A stretch of DNA of 64,000 nucleotides, from NCBI GenBank assembly GCA_020152595.1, contig JAIGNY010000573.1, forward strand, positions 618,001-682,000, in the 5' to 3' direction. The number at the start of each line of letters is the position of its first letter. The first letter of the stretch is position 1. The notes below the pieces were generated by a model. It made no database searches. It had not been told where the DNA came from and saw only the letters and a list, made by a program, of their open reading frames with translations. The translations under genes and the position numbers were made by a program. This DNA comes from Chiridota heheva. Its lineage: Eukaryota > Echinodermata > Holothuroidea > Apodida > Chiridotidae. Below, one piece after another: positions 55,401-61,400 of the stretch.

Positions 55401-58400
55401 CACCAAATTTGGTATATTACAATAATTAACTAAATTTGTCGCATAAATTAATGTAAACACCAGCAAAACAAATTATATTGGACCTTGGATCACATCAAAC
55501 TTGAGGTGTGAACACCAGCAAAGCCAAACATAATTCAGAAAGACAATCAAAAGTTTTAAAATGATATAAAATGGCTTGATTCAACCCAACTGACAAAAAA
55601 AAGTTTATCCAAAGGTTTCTTTTTTAAATGTTAACAAAAACAACAAATATTTGATCCACCAAGGTCCTTCATTCAACTTGCCATAGAATTGAAGTCAAGT
55701 TTCTCCCCATGTAAATGTAATGATGGCAACCACTAAAATGTATGTTTATAAAAAATAGGATCAAGAAAGAATCAGCACACTAACACTTTAACTGATAGAA
55801 CAAATAAACCGCAAGCGCAGTGGAAAAAGTTTATCACAAAACCTCACCTTTTGAATATGTGAAACATGAAAAGCAACATCAACAAATCCATAATGATTCT
55901 TTCATTGCTTAAAAACATCAAACCCACACAAATTATTAAAGCTTGCATGTATTGTTCATTTTACTTGCACATACTTCAACGTCCAGCCTCTTTTGATGAG
56001 TTCTGATTTCTTGGAATTCAACAACTTTACAGGTCTATGAACATAATTTGAGTCATACATTACCACCTCAGTTAAAGTTAAATCGTTATGGCAACTCATT
56101 GGAATTTGCCACTTTTATTTCTTCGATATTGTATGAACAGAATTTGATCAACATCATGACTATTCTTGAACAATAAATAAGGCATATATTCACCGAATAG
56201 TCATAATTTTCAGTGAAAGAGTTGTTTTCACATTTTCATCACATCTCTATGTTCATAGATCTGTTAAGTATTCTAACAAAGCGAGACAACATTCAATGTC
56301 ACACAAAACAAACAAACAGAACGAAACCAACCTGGATTTTCACACCGCTTTCTGAAAAGTTCTTCATATTTTGTTGGCAGACAACATGAAGGCACAGATT
56401 CAGCTAAGCTCTTGCATTTACTATGGCAGATGTACCTGTTTTGCAAATAAAGGTAGTTAACATCATTCAACAATTTGCATAAGCCAAAGAAGAGAAAAAC
56501 TGATCAGCATAGATATTACTCAATATGTGTATTTTATAGTGAAAGCTTGTTTGCAGTTCTAATCTGCCCAAATATGAATGATTTGACTTGTCCTGTCTCT
56601 TTTTGGCAAAATCTTAACACTGACATAGAGACTAAAACTCATGACTCATATCATGGGTTTTTTAAGGTAAATTATCAAAATAGAAATTTCTAACTAAAAG
56701 TTATATCGACAAGTAGACAATTCTTACCCAGATGAAAAAGCATTAAATTATGAGCACTTATAATAATAGCACTTATTATGTGCACTTATAATAATAGCAC
56801 TTATTATAGGACTTATAATAATAGCATTTATTATGTGCACTTACAATAATAGCACTTATTATGTGCACCTATAATAATAGCACTTATTATGTGCACTTAT
56901 AATAATAACCCTTATTATGTTATGACAAATCAAATTTTAAAACAAATTCCTGCAAGCACAAAAGTGATGATCTATGAAGAGGAATACCACTAAAATTGTT
57001 TTATGTAACTCTTTATATTCATTTCCCAAATATCAATTCTTTTATGTAACTCTTTATATTCATTTCCCAAATATCAATTCTTTTATGTAACTCTTTATAT
57101 TCATTTCCCAAATATCAATCCTTTTATGTAACTCTTATATTCATTTCCCAAATATCAAAGGTTCTTAAATTGCGTTCTACTGCAAAATCTGGGTCATGGT
57201 TATAATAGAATTAAATTTCCTTTTCAATATAGCCAACTTCTTCAATTTTAAGTATTCGGGGGAAGCAAAAAAAAAAAGCATTGCACAATCTATGCAAATT
57301 ATGAGGTATACAAGTTTTAGAATGCTGTAAAATGGTCAGGTTTTAACTGATTTTGATGTAATGTTTTGTTGTTTTCATGGTTTTGAGTAGATTTTAAACC
57401 ATGTTGTTGCTTCCTGTCTATATATCTTTAAGGATCCTTACATGAGATGAGATTTGAAGCTGGTACAAAATGGATATTAAAAAAGATAAATTTATCTTGT
57501 TATTAATCAAAACCATACTAACATAAATGCTTCTAAAAAGCAAACATGTTTTATCCATTGTTTAACGATTAAATTCTCATCTTTAAACTAAATGGTCTAC
57601 AAAACAATTTCAACGCTTGTTCAGCTAATGGTGAGGCATGTAGATGCAGATGTACTTACTTGCATTCCTTGCATTTATACCCATTAAATAGAATCTTATC
57701 ATGACAATAGTTGCACGTCATTGGCTTCAGAAAGTTTCTTCTTGTGAATCTATGGGGAAAACAGAAAAGATAAAAATTGACATTGAGAAAAGATCGTTCA
57801 CTTCAATCTCTAGAGCTTCTTGGCTGTAAGAACAGGAAATAAATGTATGCTGACCTTGATGTCACAACCCTGGACAAGGTATTCAGAGTACTATTAAAGG
57901 TATATGGACAAGTAGATATTTACGAGAAAGAGCTTTTAATTCTAAATAGAAGTCTTTAAATTACGTGAAAAGCACCTGCACTTGCCGTTAATTAAGGCGA
58001 AGAAAAGCTTGAAATTGTGATGAATAAAGTAAAGGACAGCTCAAAATCTTAAAATTTGTGTCCTGAATTTCAGTTGCTGAATATCACCAGTCTATATTCT
58101 TCTGCTAGATTGTTTCTTGGGGGTATGATATATCACCAGTCTATATTCTTCTGCTAAATTGTTTTTTGGGGGTATGATATATCACCAGTCTATATTCTTC
58201 TGCTAAATTGTTTTTTGGGGGTATGATATATCACCGGTCTATATTCTTCTGCTAAATTGTTTTTTGGGGGTATGATATATCACCGGTCTATATTCTTCTG
58301 CTAGATTGCTTCTTGGGAGTATGATATATCACCAGTCTATATTCTTCTGCTAAATTGTTTTTTGAGGGTATGATATATCACCAGTCTATATTCTTCTGCT

Positions 58401-61400
58401 AAATTGTTTTTTGGGGGTATGATATATCAGCGGTTTATATTCTTCTGCTAGATTGTTTCTTGGGAGTATGATATATCACCAGTCTATATTCTTCTGCTAA
58501 ATTGTTTTTTGGGGGTATGATATATCAGCGGTCTATATTCTTCTGCTAGATTGTTTCTTGGGGTATGATGGAGATTCAAAACCTATTGGTCATATTCAAC
58601 TGCTCCCATTATAATAAGGATCAAAATCAATTAATTTCATAAGGATTGAAATCAATAAGTTAAAATAAGGAAATTCATATGTTTTCTTATTGTGGTATCA
58701 CAAAATTTCAATGAAATTTGCATCATTTATTATAAAGAGGCCATACAATTAATTTCAAATATTTCTTATAAAAAGGCCGTACAATTAAATTCAAATATTT
58801 CTTATAAAAGGCCATACAATTAATTTCAAATATTTCTTATAAAAAGGCTGTACAATTCAATTCAAATATTTATTATAAAAAGGCCGTACAATTCAATTCA
58901 AATATTTATTATAAAAAGGCCGTACAATTCAATTCAAATATTTATTATAAAAAGGCCATACAATTCAATTCAAATATTTATCATAAAAAGGCCGTAAAAT
59001 TTAATTCAAATGGTCAACTTTTCCCTTATTTGGATGAAACTGATTTGCTATTTTCGAGGCTTTATATGTTCGCCCAATGAAGCTCAAGTTGTTGTTACCT
59101 GTCTATAGATATTTAAATGTCTGGATAAATTACATGTGATGTGGTGACATAAAATCTTCAGAGTTAACGTTTATACTGATTTAGCAAAACTGATCAAATG
59201 TTTTCCATTGAATAAGATGTGTTCATAACTACCTTTGTTCATAACTACCAACTTAATCTGCAACATGTCATTGGAAATATCTCCAGGTATATCTATATCA
59301 TTGTTTGAACCCTTGATAGAGCAAGGTGCCTGTTTAATATTCACCCACAATACATGAGTCACAAAACATAAGAAGAGGAGTGAGTTAATCATCTCTTCTA
59401 AAATTTTTCATTTCCTTGCTTTCACAATTTACTCCTTAAAAGAAAGTGTATTCATCTCAATTTTATTGAATCAGCATAATCATAACAAAAATAAAACGTA
59501 CTTCAGAAAAAATTTCATTATTTTAAAGTGACTGTAAATACAAAATGGAACTGTACAAATTAGTGAAGGCGAATTTTGATGGTACGATTTTTTGGAGGAA
59601 CTTAAGCACAATATGACAGAATTATTCAGAGATGTACCAAAATCAGTATCCAGTCTTCCACAAAAATCTACAAACATCACGATGAAATAGATATGCACAA
59701 AATTTAAGTTAGCCACCTAGAAACTAAAACCATCTACCCAAAAGTTTTCAGCAAATTTAAAGAAAAGAAAGGTGCATAAGGAAGTATGTGTATTACATCA
59801 CCCTTCATGCACCTTCAGGATTGTCCCATTCAGGGACCTCAAAGACCCTGTATTGGAAAAACATGCTAAAATGGGAATTATTCATTTCCGTCTACACTGG
59901 TTGAAAATGATTTGCATTTTAAGAAACACTCACACACATACACCTTAAGGTACTAATATCATTATAAGTATCTAGTCAACTGATTTGTAATTATACTCTC
60001 ATCAGACTGAAATTGAGTGAAGTACAGGTTCCCTTCCTTGGTGTGACCCACAAGGGTTAATAACCAAGAGTAAGAGGCCCTCTTCACATTCCAGTGAACT
60101 TACCTGTGTCTTATCTTGTGGAACATTTTGCTCATTGTTCTTGGAGATTTTGGTATACCTAGTGTATCTGAAAATGAAATGGAAAAAAAAGTTTTAAAAT
60201 GATCCTCATTTAACCTTCTACACATGTTTGACAATGTTTAGGATCCATGCATACCTACAGCTAATATTAACTAAACTGTTTATGAATAATCTTTCAAGTT
60301 TATATCAAGTCCAGCATTTCTCCCTCTGATTTCCCTCACTTTTCAGGAATTCTACTTTTGGTCCCTCCACTTTTTTTTTAGCAAACCAATTTACTTTCCA
60401 GCAAAATGACAAAAGTATGAAGATGACAAAAATCTAGTTTCATTGTATGTGCTTTGAGATACCTGTCCTTGTTTATTGCTGTACAGGATGATGTGAACCC
60501 GACTTGTTTGCTGATTACAATCTAGGCAGAGAAAGGGGAGGAAGGTGACAAGGTCCATTTTCTGTGACTACATCTCTTGTGCACAAGAAGGGGAAACATG
60601 GTGGCTACTACTTTCCAGGAGTCACACTCATGTTCAAAAGGTACCATGCTTGATTCTTGCCACCAGTTATTTGTGTGTCATTGAGCAAAACACTTTGTTC
60701 CACTTGCTTTAATGTACTCAAGCTGTAAATGAGTATTGCTGGGGAGCTAACCTGCAATGACCTGATATATAGTCCTGTATGGGTCCAGGATTTTATCTGC
60801 TTGCACCTTGGAAGCTTGTGTTCCATATTAAGGCAATTTTGACCTCTTGTTTTTGATAATACAAAAACTGATTCAAGGGGTCATGTATGTCTTCCAGGAT
60901 TTTATCTGCTTGCACCTTGGAAGCTTGTGTTCCATATTAAGGCAATTTTGACCTCAGATGATAAACGAAAACTGATTCAAGGAATGTTTTTATGCACCAC
61001 TCTACAGCAAATTTCTAAGATTTTCACATAATTGCATTAAAAAAAAAAAAAAAATTCAGTACCATCAGAAAGCCTTAATAGTATAAACTAAAAATCATAA
61101 CAAGAGGTCAATATACACACTTCACATTTTGTCTTGAAAGAAGGTATTTTAAAGGATGTTACTCCCTCTAAATTTAATTTTGATTCTTGAATGGAATGTT
61201 GTGATGCAATCAATGTAGGGTGACAATAGAATACAAACTGACACAAGCAACCACACAATCCTTACTTGACTTGCCACCATCTATGTAGGTAGTTGAGCTC
61301 TGGTGGGACCGGCTTGGAGATTGTTTCTGAGGTGATGAGTTGCTGCTTCTTCTGCCAGAGTCTAAAGCACTGTCTTCAGAGTGTCTGCGATGGATTAAGG

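Noticed and set aside
59171-59392. 73-codon minus-strand frame with a hydrophobic start, possible secreted peptide
   Set aside because: It lies in a KSR intron without supporting context; a leader-like start in AT-rich DNA is common by chance.
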